A program made the translations under genes and the position numbers. The notes under the pieces were generated by a model, which was not told where the DNA came from, made no database searches, and worked only from the letters and a program-made list of their open reading frames with translations. A stretch of DNA of 64,000 nucleotides from Limimaricola sp964022235 (GTDB lineage Bacteria > Pseudomonadota > Alphaproteobacteria > Rhodobacterales > Rhodobacteraceae), in the NCBI RefSeq assembly GCF_964022235.1, contig NZ_CAXHZL010000005.1, positions 177,741 to 241,740 on the forward strand, given 5' to 3'. This document shows, one piece after another, positions 45,326 to 53,581 of the stretch (positions are counted from its first letter, which is position 1; the number at the start of each line of letters is the position of its first letter).

Positions 45326-46873
45326 TTGGCACGAAAGACGACAGGCACCCCCGGCAGGCCGGCCGGTACGAAACCGGGCGCGCCATCGCGCCCCGGCACC
45401 CCCGGGGCAAGCGACACGCCCGCCGTAACGGACGCGACGGGCAAACCAATGCCCGGAACCGGCGATACGCCCGCGTCCACCGGGACCAGTCCGACGCAAG
45501 CCGCGCCTGCCCAGGCGGACACCGGCTCCGACGCAAACAAGGCCGCCACCGACAACGCCCCCAAGGCGTCCACGCCGCCCCGCGCCGCGAGCGCTGCGGT
45601 CGATCTCGGCACCACCGGGACATCGGACAAGACAAGCGGTCGGGCCTCTGGCCAAGCGAGCGGCGCGACCACGGGTGCCGCCGGTGCGATGCCTGCGGTC
45701 AAGCGCACGCCGCGTCTTGGTGAAGAGGTCGAAGGCGAGACCAAGAGCGCACCGAAGGCGGACGCGACCCCCGCCCGCACAGGTGCCAGCGACCCGAGCG
45801 CCGCTGACAAATCGTCCGGTGACGCCACCACCGCCCGCCCGGTCCCGCCGCGAAGCAACGCCCAATACAGCGATCCGCCCGAGGCCCCGAGCAAGGCGTC
45901 GAGCTTTGGCGCCGGTTTGCTCGGCGGTCTGATCGCCGCGGCGCTGGGCCTCGGCGCGGGCTGGCTCTGGCTTGATCAAAGCTCGCGCACGGAGGCTTTC
46001 GACACCCGGCTCGGCACGCTTGAGCGCGAGATCGCGCCCCTGTCCGATGGCCTCGATGGCCTTCGGGGCGAAACCGAAGCCGATCTGAGCGCCATTGACG
46101 CGCGGCTTGGCACCACCGAATCCGGTCTGGCCGAGATCGGCACCCAAATCGCGGCGTTCGAGACCCGTCTTGTCGAGGCCGAGAACAGCGCCGGGCCCGA
46201 CGGCACGCTGGCGCGTGAGGCCGTTGCCCGCTGGCAGGCCGAGGTCGATGCGCTGCGCGCCGATCTGGAGCGGCAGGCGCAGGAGATCGCCACCATGGCA
46301 GAGCGCGCCGCTCAAGAGGTTGCCGCCGCCGGGCGCACCGCCGAGGAGATCGAAGCCGAGGCCGCCGCCGTCGCCGCCCGCGCCCGCGCCCGTGCCACGC
46401 TCGCCGAAATCGAGGCGGCGCTGGAGACGGGCGAGCCTTACCCGGAGCTGCTCGAAGAGCTGCAGGCCACCGCGCCCGCCGATATCCCGGCGGCGCTGAC
46501 CGGCCCCGCCGCCGAAGGCGTGGCCAGCCGCGCCGAGCTGATCGAGGCCTTTCCCGAGCCCGCCCGCGCGGCGCTGGCCACCGCGCGGCGCGAGGGCCTG
46601 TCCGGCGAAGAGGGCGGCCGCGTCGCGGGCTTCTTCCGCGATACGCTGCAACTTCGCTCCACCGCCCCCGGCGATGGCACGACCACGGATGCCACGCTGT
46701 CGCGCGCCGAGGCCGCGCTGCGCGACGGCCGCCTGACCGAGGCGCTCTCCGAGATCGAGGCGCTGCCCGAGCCGGTGCGCGAGGTGCTGTCCGACTGGAT
46801 CACCCCGGCCCGGACCCGCGCCGAGGCGCTCGCCGCCGCCGATACCCTGTCGCAATCCCTGACCGAGAACTGA
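45326..46873 (+). CDS. Mitofilin-family (COG4223) inner-membrane protein
   Basis: 515-residue protein with a long Pro/Thr/Gly/Ala-rich disordered N-terminus (about 1-190), one membrane helix (195-216), then a periplasmic coiled coil (about 215-400) and a C-terminal helical domain. This matches alphaproteobacterial mitofilin-like proteins encoded next to hemD and hemY; related MICOS proteins shape cristae. The start is uncertain: TTG 45326 has AAGGGA 7 bases upstream and gives a basic N-terminus, while ATG 45284 lacks a ribosome site. Confidence 0.85.
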   Translation: MARKTTGTPGRPAGTKPGAPSRPGTPGASDTPAVTDATGKPMPGTGDTPASTGTSPTQAAPAQADTGSDANKAATDNAPKASTPPRAASAAVDLGTTGTSDKTSGRASGQASGATTGAAGAMPAVKRTPRLGEEVEGETKSAPKADATPARTGASDPSAADKSSGDATTARPVPPRSNAQYSDPPEAPSKASSFGAGLLGGLIAAALGLGAGWLWLDQSSRTEAFDTRLGTLEREIAPLSDGLDGLRGETEADLSAIDARLGTTESGLAEIGTQIAAFETRLVEAENSAGPDGTLAREAVARWQAEVDALRADLERQAQEIATMAERAAQEVAAAGRTAEEIEAEAAAVAARARARATLAEIEAALETGEPYPELLEELQATAPADIPAALTGPAAEGVASRAELIEAFPEPARAALATARREGLSGEEGGRVAGFFRDTLQLRSTAPGDGTTTDATLSRAEAALRDGRLTEALSEIEALPEPVREVLSDWITPARTRAEALAAADTLSQSLTEN

Positions 46874-46883
46874 GGCGCCGCAC

Positions 46884-48455
46884 ATGCTCCTGTCCCTGAT
46901 CAAGATCCTGGTCTTCGTTGCCGCCGTCGCCGGCCTCACTTGGGGTGCCGCGCGGCTCACCGATGTGACCGGCGGGGCCGAGATCGCCATGGCGGGCTAC
47001 GAGGTCACCCTCGGGCCGCTCCAGCTGGTGCTGGCCATCGCGCTCCTTGCCCTTCTCGGCTGGCTCCTGTTCAAGACGCTCGGCCTGCTGCTCGCGCTCT
47101 TGCACTTCATCAACGGCGACGACACCGCCGTCAGCCGCTGGTTCTCGCGCTCGCGCGAACGCAAGGGTTACAAGGCTCTGGCCGACGGCATGATCGCGCT
47201 CGCTTCGGGCGAAGGCGAGACGGCGATGGCCAAGGGCCGCAAGGCGCAACGCTACCTGCGCCGCCCCGAGATCACCTCGATCCTCGTGGCGCAGGGTGCC
47301 GAGCTGACGGGTGACCGCAAGACCGCCGAGAGCGCCTACCGCGAGCTGGTACAGATCGACCGCACCCGCTTTGTCGGCATTCGCGGCCTGATGCGCCAGC
47401 GTCTGGCCGAGGGCGACACCGACACGGCGATGAAGCTTGCGCAGAAGGCCTTCGAGCTGAAGCCGCGCCACGTCGAGACGCAGGACACGCTGCTGCGGCT
47501 GCAGGCCGACGCGCATGACTGGTCCGGTGCCCGCGCCACGCTCGACGCCAAGCGCCGCTCCGGCAGCCTGCCGCGCAACGTGGCCAAGCGGCGCGACGCG
47601 GTGCTGGCCCTGTCCGAGGCGCGCGACGTGATCGACGAGACGGCAAGCATCGAGATGCGCGAGAAGGCGATCGAGGCCAACCGGCTTTCGCCAGACCTGA
47701 TCCCCGCCGCAGTCATGGCCGCGCGCAGCTACCTCGCCGTCGGCAACACCCGCTATGCCACCCGCGTGATCCGCAAGGCCTGGGAGGCCGAGCCGCATCC
47801 CGATCTCGCGCAGGCCTTTGCCGAAATCGCCCCCGAAGAGGACGCACAAGCACGGGTCAAACGGTTCTCGGTTCTGGTCAAGGCGCGTCCCGAGCACGCC
47901 GAGACCCGGATGCTCGAGGCCGAGCTTCTGATCGCGGCCGAGCAGTTCAACGAGGCGCGCCGCGCTCTGGGCGACCTCGTCGAGACCGATCCGACCTCGC
48001 GCGTGCTCACGCTCATGGCCGCGATCGAGCGGGGCCGTGGCGCCGACGACGCGGTGGTGCGCGGCTGGCTGGCACGGGCGCTGACTGCGCCGCGTGGCCC
48101 GCAGTGGGTCTGCGAGAACTGTCACAACGTGCATCCGCATTGGGAGCCGGTCTGCACCAACTGTCACGCCTTCGATACGCTGGCCTGGACCCGCCCGGTC
48201 GAAGGCGGCACGACGCTGCCGCGCGGCACCGAGATGCTGCCGCTGATCGTCGGTGGCGGCGTCGGCCGGGCCGCCGAGGCCCCGGTGCCGGCGGTACGCG
48301 AAGCGGCGTCGACCGCCACCCCCCTGCCCGCCCGTGAGACCACGTCCCCCGCGAACGATGGCTCCGCCGTGGCCGAGGCCGAGATCGTCGGTCCCGAGAC
48401 GGTGGCAGACTCCGACAGGACCGAGGCCGAGGCCATGTCGACGGCGCGAAAATAG
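46884..48455 (+). CDS. hemY: HemY-like TPR protein with C-terminal zinc ribbon
   Basis: Membrane-anchored TPR protein associated with heme biosynthesis (not the HemY protoporphyrinogen oxidase). The 523 residues have two N-terminal helices (about 3-22 and 45-70) joined by a short loop, then HemY_N and TPR repeats (about 100-400). A four-Cys ribbon follows, C410-x2-C413 and C424-x2-C427, in WVCENCHNVHPHW and PVCTNCHAFD. After it comes a disordered Ala/Glu/Thr tail. It lies 10 bases after the mitofilin stop. Confidence 0.9.
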   Translation: MLLSLIKILVFVAAVAGLTWGAARLTDVTGGAEIAMAGYEVTLGPLQLVLAIALLALLGWLLFKTLGLLLALLHFINGDDTAVSRWFSRSRERKGYKALADGMIALASGEGETAMAKGRKAQRYLRRPEITSILVAQGAELTGDRKTAESAYRELVQIDRTRFVGIRGLMRQRLAEGDTDTAMKLAQKAFELKPRHVETQDTLLRLQADAHDWSGARATLDAKRRSGSLPRNVAKRRDAVLALSEARDVIDETASIEMREKAIEANRLSPDLIPAAVMAARSYLAVGNTRYATRVIRKAWEAEPHPDLAQAFAEIAPEEDAQARVKRFSVLVKARPEHAETRMLEAELLIAAEQFNEARRALGDLVETDPTSRVLTLMAAIERGRGADDAVVRGWLARALTAPRGPQWVCENCHNVHPHWEPVCTNCHAFDTLAWTRPVEGGTTLPRGTEMLPLIVGGGVGRAAEAPVPAVREAASTATPLPARETTSPANDGSAVAEAEIVGPETVADSDRTEAEAMSTARK

Positions 48456-48497
48456 CCCTTTTCCCGCCGCCGCCCGGGTGCTAAGAGGCGCCCGGGC

Positions 48498-48573
48498 GCC
48501 GCTGTAGCTCAGCTGGTAGAGCACGTCATTCGTAATGATGGGGTCGGGGGTTCGAGTCCCTTCAGCGGCACCA
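48498..48573 (+). tRNA. tRNA-Thr (CGT anticodon)
   Basis: 76-base cloverleaf. The acceptor GCCGCTG (48498-48504) pairs with CAGCGGC (48563-48569); discriminator A and encoded CCA end at 48573. The anticodon arm CGTCA-TTCGTAA-TGATG places CGT at 48531-48533, reading ACG. The T-arm contains GTTCGAGTC. It follows hemY by 42 bases and precedes a two-way terminator. Confidence 0.96.
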
Positions 48574-48592
48574 CCGCACAAGCGGTCAGACG

Positions 48593-48621
48593 AAAAAGGC
48601 GCGCCCTCGGGCGCGCCTTTT
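48593..48621. terminator. Bidirectional terminator between tRNA-Thr and regA
   Basis: Nine-bp stem GGCGCGCCC / GGGCGCGCC (48598-48606 with 48609-48617), with a 2-base loop as drawn (larger in practice). Five A precede it and four T follow, so it can end both tRNA-Thr and regA transcripts. Confidence 0.88.
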
Positions 48622-48640
48622 CTGTTCCAAAGAACTATTC

Positions 48641-49192
48641 TCAGCGCGGGCTGCGCTTGGCGAGGATGCGTTGCAGGGTCCGGCGGTGCATGCCCAGACG
48701 CCGCGCCGTCTCGCTCACGTTGCGGTCGCACAGCTCATAGACCCGCTGGATATGCTCCCAGCGCACGCGGTCGGCGCTCATCGGGTTCTCGGGCGGCGGC
48801 GGCAGCGCGTCGCCGCGTGCCAGGAGCGCGTTGGTTACCTCGGTCGCATCGGCAGGCTTCGACAGATAGTCGGTCGCACCGATCTTGACCGCAGCGACGG
48901 CGGTGGCGATGGCGCCGTAGCCTGTTAGCACCACGATCCGCGCCTCGGGGCGGCTCTCGCGCAGCGCCTCGACCACGTCGAGCCCGTTGCCGTCCTCGAG
49001 CCGCAGATCGACCACCGCATAGGCGGGCGGAGATTGGGTGGCGATGCGCCGCCCTTCTTCGACCGTGCCCGCCAGCGTCACCGCGAAGCCGCGCTTTTCC
49101 ATCGCCTTGCCGAGACGCTTGAGAAAGGTCTCGTCGTCATCGACGAGCAGCAGGCTCGGGTCCGGGCCGAGATCGATGGTCTCTGCGTTCAT
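48641..49192 (-). CDS. regA: RegA/PrrA/ActR response regulator
   Basis: Redox response regulator controlling photosynthesis, respiration, nitrogen and carbon genes in Rhodobacterales. The 183-residue protein has the receiver LLLVDDDETFLKRLG with phosphoacceptor Asp62 (VVDLRLEDG) and the Lys motif YLSKP. A Pro linker leads to a Fis-type helix-turn-helix near the end (NVSETARRLGMHRRTLQRIL) that is highly conserved in RegA. It is downstream of senC on the same strand, with regB divergent, the classical reg cluster. No hvrA was seen beside it. Confidence 0.96.
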   Translation of the reverse strand: MNAETIDLGPDPSLLLVDDDETFLKRLGKAMEKRGFAVTLAGTVEEGRRIATQSPPAYAVVDLRLEDGNGLDVVEALRESRPEARIVVLTGYGAIATAVAAVKIGATDYLSKPADATEVTNALLARGDALPPPPENPMSADRVRWEHIQRVYELCDRNVSETARRLGMHRRTLQRILAKRSPR

Positions 49193-49244
49193 GGACAGAT
49201 CTCCTGTTTGGCGTCATCGAAACCTAGCCCCGCCCACCGCTGGG

Positions 49245-49871
49245 TCAATCCGCCGCCTCGACGAGGCAGGCGGTGCGCTGCGCCACCTCTTCGGGGCCGT
49301 CGTCGCGGCCGAAGAACTCGACCGTGCCAAGCCCCGGCAGCGCCAGATATGTCATCGTCTGGTGGTTCATCAGGTAGTAATCGGGATCGTCGTCGGCGCG
49401 GGCGTAGTAGGTCGAATAGGCCTTGGCCGCGGCGGCGATCTGGTCGTCGCTGCCCGACAGCCCGACCATGCGCGGGTGCATGTTGGCGGCGTAGTCGCCC
49501 ATCACCTCGGGCGTGTCGCGCGCGGGATCGACGGTGATGAACACCGGCTGCGCGGTGATGCCGTGATCCTCGGCAAGAATGTCGACGGCGGCGGCGTTGC
49601 GCGCGTTGTCGACAGGGCAGACATCCGGGCAGGAGGTGTAGCCGAAGTAGATCAGGCTCGGCTCGGTGATGACATCCGCGTCGGTGACCTCTCGGCCCGC
49701 CCCGTCGAGCAGCGTGAACGGCCCACCGAGCCGGTCGAAGCCGCCCGCGACATTGCCGGTGCGGCAGGCCGCGAGCCGGTCCGAGGGGGCGAGGATCGTT
49801 GTGGCGATGAGCGCGCCGCCCATCAGGGTGACGACGATGCCGGCGGCGGCGAGGGCAACGGGGCGCTGCAT
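49245..49871 (-). CDS. senC: SenC/PrrC (SCO1) copper chaperone
   Basis: Inner-membrane anchored thioredoxin-fold protein for cytochrome oxidase copper insertion, encoded with regA. The 208 residues have an N-terminal anchor (about 5-28), the copper motif C81-x3-C85 in YTSCPDVCP and the ligand His170 (LMNHQTM). VFITVDPARDTPEVM is typical of SCO1. It precedes regA by 52 bases and is divergent from regB across a 125-base region. Confidence 0.95.
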   Translation of the reverse strand: MQRPVALAAAGIVVTLMGGALIATTILAPSDRLAACRTGNVAGGFDRLGGPFTLLDGAGREVTDADVITEPSLIYFGYTSCPDVCPVDNARNAAAVDILAEDHGITAQPVFITVDPARDTPEVMGDYAANMHPRMVGLSGSDDQIAAAAKAYSTYYARADDDPDYYLMNHQTMTYLALPGLGTVEFFGRDDGPEEVAQRTACLVEAAD

Positions 49872-49933
49872 GGAAACTCCTGAGAGACGGGCCTGAGACG
49901 AGGCGTGGGGCGGTCATGGGGCGGGGCGCCGCA

Positions 49934-49962
49934 TTGATGGCGGCCTGGGCTCTGCCTATCAA
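49934..49962 (+). promoter_or_regulatory. regB: Predicted regB promoter within an inverted repeat
   Basis: TTGATG (49934-49939), 17-base spacer, TATCAA (49957-49962). The hexamers lie inside the 7-base inverted repeat CATTGAT ... ATCAATG (49932-49938 and 49958-49964), so a dimeric regulator could cover both. The leader would be about 28 bases. Confidence 0.5.
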
Positions 49963-49996
49963 TGGTCCTCATTGACGCACAAGCCGGAGCCGCCCC

Positions 49997-51370
49997 TTGC
50001 CCCTTCCCGACACCGAGCTGGCGATGCTGCGCGATCTGGGCCGGCGCAACCGCGTGCGGCTCAAGACCCAGATCCTGCTGCGTTGGATCGCCGTAGTCGG
50101 CCAGACCGGGGCGGCACTCGTGGCGGCGCTGGTCTATGGGCTGGTGTTTCCCACCGGGCTGGTGGCGATCACCATCGGGGCCGCGGGCATCGCCAACCTG
50201 CTTGCCGCCTTTCTGCTGCCAGCGACGCGACGGCTGAGCGAGGGCGAATCCACCGCGATGCTGGTCTTCGACATCGCCCAGCTCTCGGTGCTGCTGTGGC
50301 TCACCGGCGGGCTCGACAATCCCTTCGCGCTCTTGATGCTGGCCCCCGTCACGATCTCGGCCACGATGTTGCGGCTGCCCGGCGTGCTGCTGGTGAGCGG
50401 GTTGGCGCTGGTCTCGGTGACGGTGCTGTGGCTGTGGAGCCTGCCGATCCTGTCGCCGCAGATGGTGGCAATGTCGCTGCCCGAACTGTCGCGATTCGGC
50501 TTCTGGCTGGCGCTGGCGATCGGCATCACCTTCATCGCGCTCTACGTGCGGCGCGTCACGCTCGAGATGCTCGCCATGGGCGACGCGCTGGCGGCAACGC
50601 AGCTGGCGCTAGCGCGCGAGCAGAAGCTTACCGACCTGGGCGGCGTCGTCGCGGCCGCCGCGCACGAGCTGGGCACGCCGCTGGCGACGATCACCCTCAC
50701 CGCCGCCGAGCTGGCCGACGATCTTGCGGATCAGCCCGAGCGCGCCGAGGACGCGGCGCTGATCCGGGCCGAGGCGATGCGCTGCCGCGACATCCTGCGC
50801 TCCATGGGGCGGGCCGGCAAGGAAGACACGCATCTGCGCCAGGCCCCGCTCGAGGCGGTGGTGCGCGAGGCCGCCGAGCCGCATCTGGCGCGCGGCCGCG
50901 AGGTGGTGTTTGCCGTGGGCGCCGAGCCCGAGGCGACCGACAGCACCGAGGTGCAGCCGCTGATCCACCGCCGCCCCGAGATCGTGCACGGGCTGCGCAA
51001 CCTGATCCAGAACGCGGTGGATTTCGCGGGCGAGCGGGTCGAGATCGACCTGTCGTGGACCCGCGACAGCATCATGGTGACGATCGAGGACGACGGGCCG
51101 GGGTTTCCGCCCGGCCTGATCGGTCGCATCGGCGATCCGTTCATGCGCTCGCGGCGCAGACCCGGCTACGAGGGCATGGGGCTGGGGCTGTTCATCGCCA
51201 AGACCTTGCTGGAGCGGTCCGGTGCGCGGCTGAGCTTTGCCAATGGCGGCGAGCGGCTGCGCGCCAGCGGCGCGGCGGCAGGCGGCGCGATCGTCATGGT
51301 CGCCTGGCCCCGTGAGACGCTCGAAGCGCAGCCCGTCACCGGGGCACCAAATCCGCATTTCCTCCCCTGA
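49997..51370 (+). CDS. regB: RegB/PrrB/ActS redox sensor histidine kinase
   Basis: Membrane kinase of about 457 residues that phosphorylates RegA. There are six N-terminal helices (about 25-185); between them is the ubiquinone-binding heptad GGLDNPF (104-110). The H-box is VAAAAHELGTPLATI with His223, and Cys263 in EAMRCRDIL is placed like the redox-active Cys265 of R. capsulatus RegB. The ATPase domain has NLIQNAVDFA, DDGPGFP and GMGLGLFIA. It starts at TTG 49997 with GGAG 8 bases upstream; the next candidate, ATG 50024, lacks a ribosome site. Confidence 0.95.
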   Translation: MPLPDTELAMLRDLGRRNRVRLKTQILLRWIAVVGQTGAALVAALVYGLVFPTGLVAITIGAAGIANLLAAFLLPATRRLSEGESTAMLVFDIAQLSVLLWLTGGLDNPFALLMLAPVTISATMLRLPGVLLVSGLALVSVTVLWLWSLPILSPQMVAMSLPELSRFGFWLALAIGITFIALYVRRVTLEMLAMGDALAATQLALAREQKLTDLGGVVAAAAHELGTPLATITLTAAELADDLADQPERAEDAALIRAEAMRCRDILRSMGRAGKEDTHLRQAPLEAVVREAAEPHLARGREVVFAVGAEPEATDSTEVQPLIHRRPEIVHGLRNLIQNAVDFAGERVEIDLSWTRDSIMVTIEDDGPGFPPGLIGRIGDPFMRSRRRPGYEGMGLGLFIAKTLLERSGARLSFANGGERLRASGAAAGGAIVMVAWPRETLEAQPVTGAPNPHFLP

Positions 51371-51397
51371 AGGGCCCTAATCCCTCGATAGGTACGG

Positions 51398-51412
51398 TTA
51401 ACACACGATTAA
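51398..51412 (+). promoter_or_regulatory. CtrA-type box TTAA-N7-TTAA upstream of DivL-like gene
   Basis: TTAA CACACGA TTAA is an exact match to the alphaproteobacterial CtrA consensus. It lies 28 bases after the regB stop and 49 bases before the ATG of the PAS protein at 51461, a normal distance for a CtrA-controlled promoter. Confidence 0.75.
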
Positions 51413-51460
51413 GATTTCCTGCGCACTCTGGCCCGACACCCGTCACAGTCGCGTGGTCCG

Positions 51461-53065
51461 ATGCCTTTGACACCTATCGCCTCACTTCTGATCATCGTCG
51501 TGGTATCGACCATTTCCGCGTCGGCCATCGTGATCTTTCTGACGTGGATGGCGCGCGGCGGTCAGGATCGGCGTGGGGCACCACGCGCGGCCCGCAGCGT
51601 GTTTCTGTTCGACGGCGATTGCCTGATCGATGCCAGCCTCTCGGCGCGACGCCTGCTCGATCGCCTCGAAGGCACCGGGACCGAACGCGACCTGCTTTGC
51701 GCCTTGCTCGAACACCGGTTTCCCGGGCTTGGGACCCGGCTCGAGACGATCGAGGGCGACGGGCGCTTCTGGCTCAAGGCGCGCGGCGGTCTGGGCCGGC
51801 TCGAGGTCGAGCATTGGAGCGGGTTGCTGCGCCTGACCCTCGATTCCGAAGGGGCGACGGAGGCACCGATCGACCCGATTGCCTTCGCGGCGTTGCAAGA
51901 CGAGCTCGAAACACTGCGCTGCATCGGCGAGGACGCGCCGCAGCTGATCTGGAAGCTCGACGAGGCCGGGCGACTGAGCTGGGCCAACCGGGCCTACATG
52001 CGGCTGGTCGAGCGGCTGTCAGGCCCACCCGAGGGCGCGGCGGACTGGCCCCCCACCGATCTCTTCGACGATCCCGATTACGCGCCACTCGGCCGGGGCA
52101 TGGAGAGCTGTCGCGTCAGCCTGATCCTGCCGCAGGAAGAACGCCGCTGCTGGTACGAGATCACCCGTCTGCAGCGCGGCTCCGAACAGGTGCATTTCGC
52201 GCTCGACGTCACCGGGATCGTCGAGGCCGAGCAGACCCGCCGCAAGTTCATCCAGACCCTGACCAAGACCTTTGCGCAGTTGGCCATCGGCCTTGCCATC
52301 TTCGACCGCGACCGCAAGCTGGTGATGTTCAACCCGGCGTTCCACGACCTGACCGGTCTGCCCACGGCCTTTCTCAGCTCGCGCCCGCAGGTGCAGACCG
52401 TGCTCGATCGGCTGCGCGACCGCAACATGCTCCCCGAGCCCAAGGATTACGCCAGCTGGCGCGAACAGGTCGCGGCGCTCGAGGCGCAGGCCTCGCGCGG
52501 CACCTATTGCGAAACCTGGTCGCTGCCCGGGGGGCAGACCTTTCGCGTCACCGGACGGCCGCATCCCGACGGCGCGGTGGCCTTCCTGTTCGAGGATATC
52601 AGCGCCGAGATTTCGCTCACCCGGCATTTCCGCGCCGAGATCGACACCGCACGGGCGGTGCTCGACACCCTGCCCGAGGCGATTGCCGTCTTCTCGGCCA
52701 GCGGCACCCGGCTGTTGCACAACAGCGCCTACGAGGATCTGTGGGGCGCGCCTGATCCGGGCCTGTCCGAAACCGGTCTGCTCGACGAGATCGTCCGCTG
52801 GCAGGGAATGATCGCCCCTTCGCCGGTTCTGGGCGAGCTGCGCGATTTCGTCACCGCCTTCGGAGAGCGCGCCGAATGGATCGACCAGCTGCGGCTCAGC
52901 GACGGGCGCGGGCTGGACTGCCGCTTCACGCCCCTGCCCGGCGGCGCGACGATGACGAGCTTTTCGCCCGAAACACCGGACCGGTCCCGCCTCTCCGCGC
53001 AGGCCCACGGCGGGAACGAGAAGGCGGGCAACGCCAAGGAGCTGATCCGCCTACAGCGCGGCTGA
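51461..53065 (+). CDS. PAS-domain protein without kinase domain, DivL-like by position
   Basis: A 534-residue protein with an N-terminal membrane helix (about 5-30) and several PAS units: about 150-260 (APQLIWKLDEAGRLSWANRAY), 265-385 (LAIGLAIFDRDRKLVMFNPAF) and 395-500 (LDTLPEAIAVFSASGTRLLHNSA). The helices RRKFIQTLTKTFAQ and SLTRHFRAEIDTARAVLD link them. No HisKA dimerisation box or HATPase motif follows; it ends soon after the last PAS. Upstream of tsaE-amgK-murU-addB is where DivL is found in other alphaproteobacteria, so it may be a reduced DivL. A CtrA box precedes it. Confidence 0.78.
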   Translation: MPLTPIASLLIIVVVSTISASAIVIFLTWMARGGQDRRGAPRAARSVFLFDGDCLIDASLSARRLLDRLEGTGTERDLLCALLEHRFPGLGTRLETIEGDGRFWLKARGGLGRLEVEHWSGLLRLTLDSEGATEAPIDPIAFAALQDELETLRCIGEDAPQLIWKLDEAGRLSWANRAYMRLVERLSGPPEGAADWPPTDLFDDPDYAPLGRGMESCRVSLILPQEERRCWYEITRLQRGSEQVHFALDVTGIVEAEQTRRKFIQTLTKTFAQLAIGLAIFDRDRKLVMFNPAFHDLTGLPTAFLSSRPQVQTVLDRLRDRNMLPEPKDYASWREQVAALEAQASRGTYCETWSLPGGQTFRVTGRPHPDGAVAFLFEDISAEISLTRHFRAEIDTARAVLDTLPEAIAVFSASGTRLLHNSAYEDLWGAPDPGLSETGLLDEIVRWQGMIAPSPVLGELRDFVTAFGERAEWIDQLRLSDGRGLDCRFTPLPGGATMTSFSPETPDRSRLSAQAHGGNEKAGNAKELIRLQRG

Positions 53066-53113
53066 CCCGGCGTTTCAGCTTGCAGCACACGGCCCAGCGC
53101 CTAGTTTGCGGCC

Positions 53114-53581
53114 ATGAGCCTCCTTGCCGGTCCGATTCAACTTTCCGACGAATCGCGCAGCCTCGCGCTGGCGCGGGCCCTCGCGCCGCATCTGCGCGCC
53201 GGCGACACCTTGCTGCTTTCGGGACAGATCGGCGCGGGCAAGAGCTTTTTCGCACGCGCCCTGATCCGGGCCCGCACCGGCAACCCCGACGAAGAGGTCC
53301 CCTCGCCCACCTTCACCCTCGTGCAGAGCTACGAGGCCCCCGGTGCCGAGATCTGGCACTGCGACCTCTACCGCCTGTCGGACCCCTTCGAGCTTGTCGA
53401 ACTGGGGCTCGAGGAGGCGATGGGGCGCGCCATCTGCCTGATCGAATGGCCCGACCGCATGGGCGACATGGCCCCGCCCGAGGCACTGTCGCTGAGCTTC
53501 GAGGCGCGGCCCGATGCGCATTGGCTCACCATATCCGGCCCCGAGGCCTGGCGCGAACGACTGGAGCCGGTCCTTGCCTGA
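53114..53581 (+). CDS. tsaE: tRNA threonylcarbamoyladenosine ATPase TsaE
   Basis: P-loop ATPase of the t6A37 pathway, 155 residues. Walker A is GQIGAGKS (37-44). EEVPSPTFTLVQSYE and WHCDLYRLSDPFELVELGLEE are the typical switch segments. CLIEWPDRMGDMAP matches the family. It is 48 bases after the PAS gene, and its stop overlaps the amgK TTG start region. tsaD is at 43317. Confidence 0.95.
   Translation: MSLLAGPIQLSDESRSLALARALAPHLRAGDTLLLSGQIGAGKSFFARALIRARTGNPDEEVPSPTFTLVQSYEAPGAEIWHCDLYRLSDPFELVELGLEEAMGRAICLIEWPDRMGDMAPPEALSLSFEARPDAHWLTISGPEAWRERLEPVLA

Noticed and set aside
48498..48621. tRNA-Thr as an integration site for a mobile element
   Set aside because: No duplicated tRNA 3' end, integrase or foreign-looking genes; the terminator and regA follow directly.
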